A stretch of DNA of 20,191 nucleotides, from positions 1-20,191 of the forward strand of contig JBHJMP010000071.1 in assembly GCA_043381765.1 (NCBI GenBank), given 5' to 3'. Shown here in pieces: positions 1 to 8,600 of this stretch. The stretch comes from Collodictyon triciliatum. Taxonomy: Eukaryota; CRuMs. The notes below the pieces were generated by a model, which saw only the letters and a program-made list of their open reading frames with translations, was not told where the DNA came from and did no database searches. Both the position numbers and the translations under genes were made by a program. How positions within the stretch are numbered: the stretch's first letter is position 1; each line of letters begins with the position of its first letter.

Positions 1-73
<73 letters not shown>
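1..73. repeat. (TTA)n microsatellite at the left edge
   Basis: About 24 perfect copies of a trinucleotide run from the first base of the window, so the array is cut by the window edge and its true length is unknown. Nothing indicates that it is translated. Confidence 0.97.
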
Positions 74-359
74 GAGGAGTATCACAAAATATATCGACTA
101 AGGATTTTTTTGATTCGCCGAATAGAAAAAAATTCGAATACATGACTTGTGGAAATGGGGATTTCAAATGAAAATTATTGAAGGACTGTGTCCAGCTAGG
201 TGGTTTTAGTGGAAGGATTTTTTTTGTAGGATTCAAATCGTGAGGACTCTGTGATAAAGAATGACATGCAGTCTATATCAGCGGCTTGTTACCTTCGATT
301 TCTATGGAACTGTAATGAAGCTGGCTGTAGCCTGCAAGGGGATTTGAATTCGTGTGGGA
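74..359. other. AT-rich stretch, no gene assigned
   Basis: The stretch is AT-rich at first and more balanced after about 230. A good splice-acceptor-like site (T-rich run then TAG at 227-229) is followed by a + strand frame open from 230 to 388 (starts DSNREDSVIKND) that contains several cysteines. It could be an exon of a gene that starts outside the window, but no donor fits it to a following exon. Treated as undetermined. Confidence 0.3.
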
Positions 360-1030
360 ATGGATACAGACCATATAAGAAGGGTTAGGAGGCGTGGATA
401 TGACCGTCCTGCCGCGATAAAGGATTCCACTTGGGGTGTGTCGGTCGCTCTTCTATGTGGTGTGTTTGTGGACAGGGTGAGTACTTTCTGTTGTCTGCAA
501 AGAACCCTCAACTGAACAATATGATAGAGGGGAAAGAAGAAAAAAGAAAGAAGAGGGACATGCCAGGAGTTGTCGGGTTAGTGAGGGCGTGATGTACCTG
601 AAGGATGACGGGAAGCTTGGAAAATCGAAAGGCAGAGGCATCCCTACGACCATGCAAAACAGAACACGCATCCACCCCGGGGTTGACTTCAGTCGCACAA
701 GAATGCACAGAATGGCTGGGTGGTGCCCTATGAGTGATTTTCTGGGAGCGGAATATCCCTTCTTGTGCAGGAGAAACTCTCCTACACTTGAATGCGCGCA
801 TGCCTGCAAGATGTGCGGCTCTTGAGTGCCTGGAATAGGAATTCGGTTTTGTGCCGGCAGCAAAAGTGGGTGGCAGTTTCAAGTAACCCTCTACGCCGCC
901 CTCGCCTTGGAGGACCATCTCTTGGGCACAAGCATTAAGTTTGCCCTTCTGCAGGGCAGCCACCCCAGTTTTCGAGCGCTGGAAAATACGCGGCAACTCA
1001 TCTTTCTCTCGAGTGTACACAAGAAATTAG
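360..1030 (+). CDS. possible multi-exon gene, unrecognised (tentative)
   Basis: A protein-like + strand reading can be built from splice signals. Exon 360-476 starts MDTDHIRRVRRRGYDRPAA and ends in a near-consensus donor (AGG|GTGAGT) after an Arg codon. Exon 839-882 (EFGFVPAAKVGGSF) follows a TAG acceptor. Exon 955-1030 (starts AATPVFERWKIRG) follows CTGCAG and ends at TAG. A further exon, such as 691-723, may lie between. The intron 883-954 would be 72 bases, shorter than any in the two secure genes of this window. Competing readings exist: a + strand frame open from 481 to 1062 with a single stop at 823-825, and a - strand frame open from 1020 to 508 (170 residues). The product is not recognised, so this marks a likely coding region rather than a firm model. 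Confidence 0.28.
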
Positions 1031-1675
1031 AACAGGTTTACACCCTGCGTGTTTCGGGGTAAATTTTACCTTTGTGGTGGTGTCGGTATATATTCCAGAA
1101 CTGGAAACAGGTATGGTGACATAAGTTTTCGTCATCAATAAAATTGGAAAATATATTTTTTAAATTTTATAAAGAAATGATATTGTCTAAATTTCTAAAT
1201 TACATGATTTTACTACCATTAAATGCATATATATAATGCAACATCAGGAAACTCAATCTGTGGAGTACCGTATATTTAAAAATGGCATTTCTAATTGCGT
1301 CTGGTTTGTTCGTTTCCTTATTGGAAAGATAAAGTTATCGGCTGCTCTAGGTTGGATTAATATGGATTTGTTGTGATAGGTGCAAATTGGATTGGATTGT
1401 TGATAGCCCTCGTGTCGGGCGTTGGATGGACAGAAAAGTGTGCCGGATTTTGCATTTTGTGTGCTGCTCAAGAAATGTAAGGAATATTAAGAATGGAGAA
1501 AAGTGGGAATTGCGTCGCTGGCCATCCCCAAAAGACTCTCATTCCAAAAATGTTTCTAGGCGCTTTGGATTTGTGTGAAGCCGAAGAGCAGCAAAGGGCT
1601 AAGGGTTCATTTCAAGCCAACAAGCAAAACAGATGGCATTTGTGATTTTTTAAACGAGACGGCCGAGGTTTTGAA
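1031..1675. other. mostly non-coding stretch
   Basis: 1063-1250 is very AT-rich and resembles an intergenic spacer or 3' flank. 1260-1600 is more balanced and holds only short frames on both strands with no recognisable product. No RNA gene or repeat array was seen. Confidence 0.4.
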
Positions 1676-2250
1676 ATGAAGATGTGTTTCACCGATGGTA
1701 AAGAGGCTGGTATAAGTTGGTGGATGGGAGCGGCAAGTGGAAATCCTGCCAATTGTTGCAGAAATCCTTACGTGCCACACAAGTGTCTTCTCTTCAGTCT
1801 CATGTATGGGGTGGGTGTGTCTTTCGAAATCGAACCTCTGGCTATTTTCACTTCGCGGGATTCCTTTCAAAACCTGTATCTTTACAGAAGCCCCTGAACA
1901 CAGAACTATCTCACGGAGCCCCAGGGATAGGTTTAGTTATCGACGGAGAAATGGTCTTTGCTTCACACCATACGGTCGTGCCGAGATGGTTGTCAACAGC
2001 CCATGAAAATTTGCGATTCCATGGCTTCTGGCGGCCTATATCACACAGACCATTTGTCACTGGCGCGTTTAGTTCATTACCAAAAGGACCTAGCATCAAC
2101 CTTGCTTATTCCGATAGGCGACACTTCCACCGCATACGTGATGAAAAGAAAGCAACAGGCAGACAGGGAACATCGCCACCCAAGATATCAAATTACTTAG
2201 CCAGCACCCTCAAAAGCCTTTTGCTCGCTCTAAGTGGTACGATTGATTGA
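1676..2250 (+). other. GC-richer block with + strand open frames; probable unassigned exons
   Basis: One + strand frame is open from 1717 to 2250 (177 residues, includes GAPGIGLVIDGEMVFASHH). A second + strand frame has an ATG at 2003 and ends with TAG at 2198-2200 (65 residues, includes GGLYHTDHLSLARLVHYQKD and a basic C-terminus). A - strand frame at 2099-1911 overlaps them. Overlapping openness in several frames is typical of an exon-bearing block here, but the true frame and splice pattern were not resolved. No domain was recognised. Confidence 0.3.
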
Positions 2251-2477
2251 TTTTTATATAATGCCCCTTTTTTTTGCATCTGTGTAGTGCGGAAGTAAAG
2301 GAAGTAAGAGACAGAGAAAGAGAATAAACGATGGCTGGGTTGACCAGTGTATTTCCCTAGCCTAAGATAGAATCGCACAGCACACGGTCTAACCTATGAA
2401 CGATGAGAGAAGAAAAACACAAGAACTAAAGGTAAGGTTAAGATTCCTGAGGAGAGCTGCGAAGAGAGCGACAAAAA
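2251..2477. other. spacer, nothing recognised
   Basis: An A- and purine-rich stretch with a T run at 2268-2275. No open frame of interest and no repeat was seen. Confidence 0.5.
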
Positions 2478-3140
2478 TCATCTTTCTCCTGGGGCGTTTT
2501 GTCTCTCCACAGGCGACCCAGTAGAGCTGTGACTTCGCGGTGAGTCAGGCGTGGATGGGCTGTGCGGACAGCCTCTCTTTGTGCCAAGCAGAAGAGGATA
2601 TATGAATTGGGGGTCTTCTTCTTGATGGGCTTGGCAGTCTTTTGTTGAATCCAACGCCATGACCGTGGGGCAGTACCATCTCCTAGGTGAGCCTACAATA
2701 ATATATATATGAGAGGAATGTAGCCAAAGACACACGTTGATATCGGCCTGAAGGAGGTTCTCATCCACAAGGGAAGCGATTCTCACATGGTGGTATTCAA
2801 TTCGTGGAAGCACAGCAGAAGGACTGATTCTTTCGACAGCCGCGCTCGATGATGAGGTAGAAGAGGTAGAAGAGGCAGAAGAGGCTGACGATTCCGATTC
2901 GCGTTCTGTAACGGAATGGGGATTGACAAGCAGCATGAGCAAGGATTCTGGCGTGGAAACTTTGCCGCAGTGGCTTTGGGGTGGCTGGATGCTTGTGAAC
3001 CCACGCAAATCGGTCTCCGATCCTGTGGCTGTGGACTCTATCTCGGTGCAGCCTCTCATGCTTGGCGCATCCCCATTCAGCTTTGTACAGACAACTTGCG
3101 GCAGCGATGGCTCTGGGTTCAAGATGCGGTGCAAGTCCAT
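2478..3140 (-). CDS. possible Ser-rich protein, 220 residues, unrecognised
   Basis: This is the longest uninterrupted ATG-to-stop frame outside the secure genes that is not repeat-made. It starts MDLHRILNPEPSLPQ, has a Ser/Ala/Thr-rich run in the middle from imperfect trinucleotide repetition near 2856-2886, and ends PVERQNAPGER before TGA. No family is recognised and no membrane segment or catalytic motif stands out. A rival reading on the opposite strand, open from 2752 to 3153, is equally protein-like, so only one of the two is likely real. Known genes here have many short exons, so an intronless 663-base gene would be atypical. Confidence 0.33.
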   Translation of the reverse strand: MDLHRILNPEPSLPQVVCTKLNGDAPSMRGCTEIESTATGSETDLRGFTSIQPPQSHCGKVSTPESLLMLLVNPHSVTERESESSASSASSTSSTSSSSAAVERISPSAVLPRIEYHHVRIASLVDENLLQADINVCLWLHSSHIYIIVGSPRRWYCPTVMALDSTKDCQAHQEEDPQFIYPLLLGTKRGCPHSPSTPDSPRSHSSTGSPVERQNAPGER

Positions 3141-3153
3141 AGTATGCTTGTAG
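2752..3153 (+). CDS. alternative + strand exon, acidic run then Trp-rich segment (unrecognised)
   Basis: After an in-frame TGA at 2749-2751 this frame stays open for 133 codons and ends at TAG (3151-3153). The same trinucleotide-like stretch that reads as poly-Ser on the other strand reads here as an acidic segment, DDEVEEVEEAEEADDSDS, followed by LPQWLWGGWMLVNP and a Cys-containing tail. Guanine is frequent at first codon positions through the acidic part, as in real coding sequence. No initiator is evident, so it would be a terminal exon entered through an acceptor near 2750-2775. Function is not recognised, and it competes with the frame on the opposite strand. Confidence 0.3.
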   Translation, partial: RRFSSTREAILTWWYSIRGSTAEGLILSTAALDDEVEEVEEAEEADDSDSRSVTEWGLTSSMSKDSGVETLPQWLWGGWMLVNPRKSVSDPVAVDSISVQPLMLGASPFSFVQTTCGSDGSGFKMRCKSIVCL

Positions 3154-4383
3154 TGTCAGATTCTTCTGTTGCCTGTAATTGTGCTGGGTGCTCAGTGAGT
3201 GCTAAAGAAATATCATTGGTGGTGGGGCGGTTGTCTCTGGAGCGCAATGGTCTAGTTGTTTGTTTGTTTGGTTGGTTGGTTGTTTGGGTGTTTTGTCGTC
3301 GCCTCACAACTACAAGCAGGTCCAGCAACAAGTGCTTGCCTTCACCTTTGCCGAGGTAATAAATACCTTTGGCGTCATATGACATTTGCGTCCGTCCGCT
3401 CGAGCTCTTTTTTTTTCTTTTCTTTTTAACATAAATTTTAATTTGCGTTTGTTTTGCCCCATTTCATTTTGTCCAAGTCGCTTTTCTGTCTTCATCCAAG
3501 TTTTTTCCTGATTGGGGTTTATCCATATTAGAAAAAGGGAAAAGAAAAATGAAGGGGGACTTTTCGTATTTTTCAAAGAACAAAGCTTGCATTTCCCATT
3601 TATTGGAAAAAATTTGGTTTTTTCTCTATTTTTTTTTCATTTTGCAATAACAAAGAAAAAATTTAGTTTTTTGACCGATTAGAAAAACATATAATTCCTT
3701 CTCTTTTTGGGTGCCTCAACGTTGAAATCAAATCAACACACAAGAGCAACAAACACACAAATAGGCAAAGACCAGTGCGAGTCCAAAGATGGGCAAAGCA
3801 GTTATTCCACATCTAGAAATCACACGTGGTTGATTTTGGATTTGGCTCTGGTGTCCCTGTCCAGGGTGGAAACTTTGCCTGCAAGATTGACTTGGGCGAC
3901 TGCAGTCGTTAAAGGCGCTAGGATATAAGAGCATATGACTTTCTTGTGAAAGAAATTTATCTCAATGGTGCGTGCTCCATGTCTGAATGCACACGACGTT
4001 CTCATTGTGTGACTTAATGGCGTGCGTTACTAGTCAAAAATAAATTCCACAAATTACCCAAATCATGAATTTGCATATGCGGAATTTATTAATTAAATTA
4101 ATAAGATATACGTTTGTGCAGTTATATTCTTTTTAATACAAACATATCAATAAAAATTATATAAAATTTAATATAATATTCAGTCAGCAAAACCGGTGAA
4201 ATCTATAGCAACCTGGGGTTTCAGGCCACAACGACTTCATTTTTCTGGGGCTAATAGGAGGGGAGGGTGTACGAGTATTTAGCAGTTTAAGTATTTTTTC
4301 ACTGAAAGGCTACGCTGACTATCATTCTTGCTAAAGGGACACCAGGGTGTCTCCACCGGTCATAATCCAAGCTTTTTTTCATT
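3154..4383. other. largely non-coding, AT-rich spacer
   Basis: 3400-3700 is T-rich on the given strand with many homopolymer runs, and 4010-4200 is very AT-rich. A short block near 3710-3930 contains small frames on both strands that match nothing recognised. No tRNA-like cloverleaf, array or mobile element was seen. Confidence 0.5.
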
Positions 4384-4618
4384 ATGAATTTCATCCCGCC
4401 AAAACCCATCCGGCTGGAAGTCAAGATACACAAAGCCCTATGGCACGGACGAATCAAAGCCCAGGTACATAATGCCTAGCATCGGCGAGCGCGTCATGAC
4501 GAGTCTGTGGGGGCGGTCGAGCGATTCCAAGCAGGCAGACAATATCAAGTCTGCCTGTGGTGGACATTGCACTCCGCCCGACCTTGTCGATGCGACTGAC
4601 AACACATACAACACATAG
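4384..4618 (+). other. two overlapping small ORFs upstream of the ATPase gene
   Basis: An ATG at 4384 opens a 31-residue frame (starts MNFIPPKPIRLEVKIHK) that stops at 4477-4479. A second ATG at 4472 opens a 48-residue frame (starts MPSIGERVMTSLWGRSSD) that stops at 4616-4618. They overlap by 8 bases in different frames. Both look protein-like and could be upstream ORFs in the ATPase leader, exons of another gene, or chance frames. A long antisense frame through this block comes mainly from the adjacent hexamer array. Confidence 0.25.
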
Positions 4619-4655
4619 AACCAGAGAATCTCAGAGCACAAAGAAACAACTGCTT

Positions 4656-4766
4656 GACAAAGACAAAGACAAAGACAAAGACAAAGACAAAGACAAAGAC
4701 AAAGACAAAGACAAAGACAAAGACAAAGACAAAGACAAAGACAAAGACAAAGACAAGGACAAAGGG
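4656..4766. repeat. (GACAAA)n hexanucleotide array
   Basis: About 18 copies of a hexamer, with one substituted copy (GACAAG) near the right end. It would encode alternating Lys-Asp on one strand or Leu-Cys/Leu-Ser on the other, but it lies outside supported exons, about 320 bases before the ATPase start codon. Confidence 0.95.
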
Positions 4767-5081
4767 TGACGCTGCGGCACAAGCCTGCCCCTAAGCGAGT
4801 GCCCCTGCGCAATCAACACATAAACACAAACGCACAGACACACATACACGCAGAGAATAGACGCCAGCTCATCCCTTTCCCTTTCCTGAGTCACGCTCTG
4901 CCCCGGCCAAGTCGCCCCCCTTTTTATTGGCACAAGGCCTTGCTCCCAGCAAAGCTGGGTCTATTCCTCGCCTACCCATATACCCGCACACATTCACACC
5001 CACTCACACACCGTCTCTTGTACGGAGACAGAGACAAGCAAACCCCCTCTAAGTCACAGACTTAACCGGCAGGACACAGCC
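4767..5081 (+). promoter_or_regulatory. probable 5' leader/promoter region of the ATPase gene
   Basis: This stretch is C-rich and A-rich on the + strand with many CA dinucleotides, and GC content rises towards 5081. No TATA-like box is convincing. The frame of the ATPase runs open some distance upstream of 5082 but contains no earlier ATG, which supports 5082 as the start. A transcription start cannot be placed from sequence alone. Confidence 0.3.
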
Positions 5082-5612
5082 ATGGCCTTTGTCATCAAAG
5101 ACCAGTTTGGCCGAGAGACCTTTGTGCAGCAGCACGAGCAGCTGCTCTTCCTGGACCTCAATGACATGTCGTGGGGCCGACCACTGACGCAGCCGCCGCA
5201 GCCCACGCCACTGCCGCCTGTGGCCCACCTGCCACAGCCACAGCCACAGCCACAGGCCTTGCCACAGCCACAGGCCCTGCCACAGCCACAGGCCCTGCCA
5301 CCCGTGGCGCTGCCGCCCGCCGTCAACCTGGACCACCTGCACGCAGGCGTGGGGACCTCCCCCTCCGCCCCGCCCGTCGTCCAGCACGGCCGCCCCAGCC
5401 TCTACGGCAAACCCGGGACCGCTGCGGGCCGCCCTTCGCTCGCAGGCCGCCCCAGCTTCACGCTCGGCATGGATCTGCCCAACGTCGATGTCGGCCCTGC
5501 CGGCCCCAGCAAGGAGTCTGCCCTCATCTTCCACGAGGCCCGCGTCTCCTTTGATCTCTCAAAGAAGCCCTCAAAGGTCCTGGAGAAGGTCGAGCTCAAG
5601 AAAGTCGAGATT
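5082..5612 (+). other. ATPase exon 1: Pro/Gln-rich N-terminal extension
   Basis: The first exon encodes 177 residues with no counterpart in the short N-terminus of animal P2C pumps. Residues 33-80 are rich in Pro, Gln, Ala and Leu, with imperfect [12 protein letters not shown] repeats. Residues 103-126 contain three GRPS(L/F) units, and a Lys/Glu-rich stretch (160-176) leads into exon 2, where the family-like pre-membrane segment begins ([11 protein letters not shown]). The segment is probably cytoplasmic and disordered, and the Ser in each GRPS unit could be a kinase site. Third codon positions are much richer in G and C than in the later exons. Confidence 0.85.
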
Positions 5613-8600
5613 GTGAGTAATTCCCCCCTCTTTTGTTCTTCTTTTTTCTCTGAAGATTCACAATTATTTTGTTTTTTTTTTGTTTTGTTTTGCCTTTGGG
5701 TGGAATTGAATCATTCCAAGTATGGTGAGAGGAGGGGTTCGTGAACCTTATCGCATTCTATTTTTTTCATTTGATTATGTTCTTGTGCTTGTTTTTTTTC
5801 TTTCCCTCGCTCCCTTCAAAGTATAAAAATCAAAATAAGGTCTCAGTTCTGCGTTGTGACCTACGTATGCCTCTTTTTCTGTAAATTGCAAGGGAAATGA
5901 CATATACATCCTTTTTCGCAGGAGGAGCACGTGGAGCCGTTCGAAGACGTTCTTCAGAAATATGATGTTTCTGTCAACACCAAGGAGCCGATCAAGAGCA
6001 AAGTATGTACTGATATTTTTTCACGGCTTTTTATTCATTTTCTAAACAACCGAGAGCTACTACCAGGTATGAATAAAAAAAAAACCTCCTCCTTATCAAG
6101 TGTTTTCTTGGGAGAGAGCTCTATCCTCATTCCTATATTCGTTGCCTTCTTTTTCTTCATTGTGGTATGTTGAATTATAAGACTGTTGAAAGAAGTTTCT
6201 TAACCGTCGTGGATCGCTCCTCATTTTAACTGCGCCAATTTTCTCTCTCTCTCTTTAGGGACTGGACGACGAGGAAATCCCTGTCCGTGTTCAGAAGTAT
6301 GGTCGGAACATCCTAACACCGCCAAAGAAGAAGACCGCAGTTCAAATGTTCCTGGAGGAGTTCGAAAACTTCTTTGCCCTTTTGCTTCTGGTTGCCGGTG
6401 TTCTATGCTTTGTCATTTACGGGCTGGAGCCAACCTACCAAAATGTAGTCTTTTTATTTTTACTTAATTTTTTTCACTCTGATTGAACTCCCAACTATAA
6501 TATACAAAACGAAAACTACTTTCCTAATGATATATATATATATTCAGAGATGTCAGTATTAGACTTCCAAAAAAACACACTTTCTTTTATAACCACAATC
6601 CCACAGGCAATTCTGGGAGCCGTTCTCTTCTTTGTTACCTTCTTGAATGCTACCATCGGATTTGTACAGAATTATAAAAGCGCAAAACTGATGGAAGAGC
6701 TCCAGGTATTTATTTTTTTTTGGAATTTTCTAATTTCTGGATAGCAGGCTTTAAAATTTAACTTTTAACTTTCCATTCAGAGGGTATAGAAATATTACGA
6801 ATAAAACCAGAAAAAAAAAAGAACGACTACAAAATTTCAAACATTCTAGTGATTTTCTAACAATCAATACAATAGAACATGCTCCCTCAAAGTACCACCG
6901 TCATCCGTCGCGGCGTATTGGCCGTCGTCCCAGCTGCTGAGCTTGTTCCTGGAGATGTTGTCAAGCTTAAGGAAGGAGATAAAGTTCCTGCTGATGTTCT
7001 AATTTTCCACGCAAATGAAATGAAGGTACGCACCTGGTATCCCATTTTCTATCTGCTCATATTGAGACATACACAAGGGACAATGTTAAGCGCCCATCTT
7101 CTTTACAATTTGTTTTGGCCTCACGTTTTACGACTTTGTGAAAATTTGACCGCATTCATCATTGTTAACGCCTTTGTCCACACCTGAAAATAAAAATAAA
7201 TCACAGGTGGACAATTCATCGCTTACCGGTGAAGCAGAGCCTCAAGTAATTTTCACTTATCTAATATTATTCAAATGTGTTCAATTTTGAGCATATTCAA
7301 GTCTAAATCCACCAAAGCTGTACTCACCTATCATCATTCTTATCGCATCATAGGAACGCAGCAGTGTCGCTGGACATAAGAATCCCTTGGAAGCTGCCAA
7401 TCTAGCATTTTATGGCACTCTGGTTGTCAACGGCGAATGCTACGGTATTGTCATCCGCACTGGTGATTCTACCGTCCTTGGCCAGATCGCAGCCATTGCT
7501 GGAGGCGACAGTGATAGAGAAGTTCCCCTTCTGAAGGTTTCAACTTTCTCTCCATAATCTCTCTTCCCTTTTGTCGTGGATGGGGATGCTAGATATGTCT
7601 GAAAGTACCCTGCTGACTTTCATAAACTCATACCCCCTCTTTCTTCCCTCATTGGTCCATTTCTTGCTGAAGAGCGATATTCACAATAACTATTATTCGC
7701 CTACTGAACTAGACCATGATATATCATTACAGGAAATTGAATCACTTGTCATTCGAATTGGTATTCTCGCTATCGTTCTTGGTGTTGCTTTTTTCATCGC
7801 TGGTAATGCCATGGGTTATCCCATCGTCCAGAACTTCATTTTTATGATTGGTATTATCGTCGCCAATGTTCCTCAAGGAATACCAGCAACTGTTTCGGTA
7901 AATGAACAATATGTCTTATATTCCGTTTTCTTTTTAACTTAATACAAAATTGTAGATATGTACATCTCGATCCCTCTTTAACTTTAATGCAATACCTAAA
8001 TCAAATCAGCTGTGTCTTACCATCACTGCTCGCAAACTCGCCACTGAGAATGTACTGGTGAAAAGTCTCCCTGCCATCGAAACTCTTGGCTCAGTTTCTT
8101 TGTTGGCATCTGATAAGACGGGAACCCTCACTATGAACAAAATGACGGTAAGGATACAATGAGAAACTATCATTCATTGTGCTTTTTTTTTTGTCTTTTT
8201 TTTTATACACTTTTTTTTTTAAAAAAAAACCACTTCACACTCGAACAGTAACATTATTTTATGACCAGGTCACGAATATATGGACCTCTATGGAGTACCA
8301 AGAGGCTAAAGATTTCAATCTTGATTTCCCTGGAGCTCGCGACTTGATCGATATTTGTTTCATGTGCTCAAGGTACGATTTCACCTTTTCTTTATTCACG
8401 AACCCAAAATTGTCACCCTTGAATTTAACAAAGGAAGCGCCACTATCTATCACGAAAAATTATTGTAAGACACAGCCTATTCTTTTATGAGGGACGTCAT
8501 ATTTAACACTTTGAAAACCAGAGCCAAATTCGAGGACACCCCTGAAAACTATGAGCTTCCTCCTAATGAGAGGCGTGTCATTGGAGATGCTACGGAGACT

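Noticed and set aside
2698-2740. Short intron (GTGTGT...TTGTAG on the - strand) inside the 220-codon ORF
   Set aside because: It would be about 43 bases, half the shortest secure intron in this window (84 bases).
4438-4933. Lys-Asp, Leu-Cys and Leu-Ser repeat ORFs around 4656-4766
   Set aside because: They are produced by the hexamer array with no supporting splice signals or flanking domain.
5049-5534. - strand and alternative-frame Gly/Cys-rich ORFs over ATPase exon 1
   Set aside because: They are shadows of a GC-rich exon. The + strand frame from 5082 joins in phase to the pump.
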